Assembly (NCBI GenBank): GCA_900552995.1
Contig: USBX01000084.1
Location: 1 to 5,166, forward strand
From: an uncultured Collinsella sp.
GTDB lineage: Bacteria; Actinomycetota; Coriobacteriia; Coriobacteriales; Coriobacteriaceae
Length of the DNA: 5,166 nt
Direction: 5' to 3'
Shown: piece by piece, positions 5,138 through 5,166 of the stretch
Layout of the letters: each line of letters opens with the position of its first letter
Position numbering within the stretch: position 1 is the stretch's first letter
Position numbers and translations under genes: made by a program
Notes under the pieces: model-generated
The model's input: only the letters and a program-made list of their open reading frames with translations
Database searches by the model: none
Told to the model about the DNA's origin: nothing

Positions 5138-5166
5138 CTGTCTCTTATACACATCTCCGAGCCCAC
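5138..5166. other. Nextera transposase adapter (sequencing artefact), not genomic
   Basis: The first 19 bases, CTGTCTCTTATACACATCT (5138-5156), are the Tn5 mosaic end, and the next ten, CCGAGCCCAC, continue the Illumina Nextera adapter. Natural sequence therefore ends at about 5137. On the - strand this translates to the well-known artefact peptide MGSEMCIRDR. The segment should be trimmed. Confidence 0.98.

Noticed and set aside
3952..5166. A 404-residue open frame on the minus strand starting MGSEMCIRDR
   Set aside because: Its start is encoded by the sequencing adapter, and the rest is antisense to xerD and the palindrome; it is low-complexity and rich in Pro and Arg.

Overview
The window is about 60% G+C and carries four genes, all on the + strand. 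It looks like a whole contig from a high-GC, Gram-positive-like bacterium, because its right end runs into sequencing adapter. The best guess at lineage is Actinomycetota, probably the gut Coriobacteriia (Collinsella or a relative). This is inferred from base composition, codon use, the pyrG-xerD pairing (also seen, with one gene between, in mycobacteria) and the style of the proteins. No marker here proves the genus.

Layout. Positions 12-1493 encode a complete DUF1846/UPF0371 family protein of unknown function, closed by a GC-rich hairpin terminator. The 249 bases that follow (1494-1742) hold that terminator, a short direct repeat, a weak promoter candidate and a set of overlapping inverted repeats that would form a structured leader. 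Positions 1743-2081 encode a 112-residue winged-helix protein with a clear Shine-Dalgarno, followed by a textbook intrinsic terminator with a GAAA loop. A plausible promoter, a perfect DnaA-box 9-mer and a small 5'-end hairpin precede pyrG (2260-3921, CTP synthase). Two bases after the pyrG stop, a GTG codon starts xerD (3924-4865), a tyrosine recombinase with all six active-site residues. A long perfect inverted repeat with a T-tail closes that operon. The last natural stretch (about 4969-5137) has no convincing gene, but ends in another strong hairpin. The final 29 bases are Nextera transposase adapter.

How the genes fit together. There are three separate transcription units: DUF1846 alone, the winged-helix gene alone, and pyrG-xerD together. 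The last unit joins the final step of CTP synthesis to chromosome-dimer resolution, so a DNA-precursor enzyme and a chromosome-segregation enzyme are co-expressed. The DnaA box just downstream of the predicted pyrG start is a possible, untested, link to replication control.

No new defence, mobile or biosynthetic system was found. The points worth following up are regulatory: the DnaA box, the structured leader, the palindromic element after xerD and the orphan region after it. The adapter should be trimmed before any use, since it creates a false minus-strand protein.
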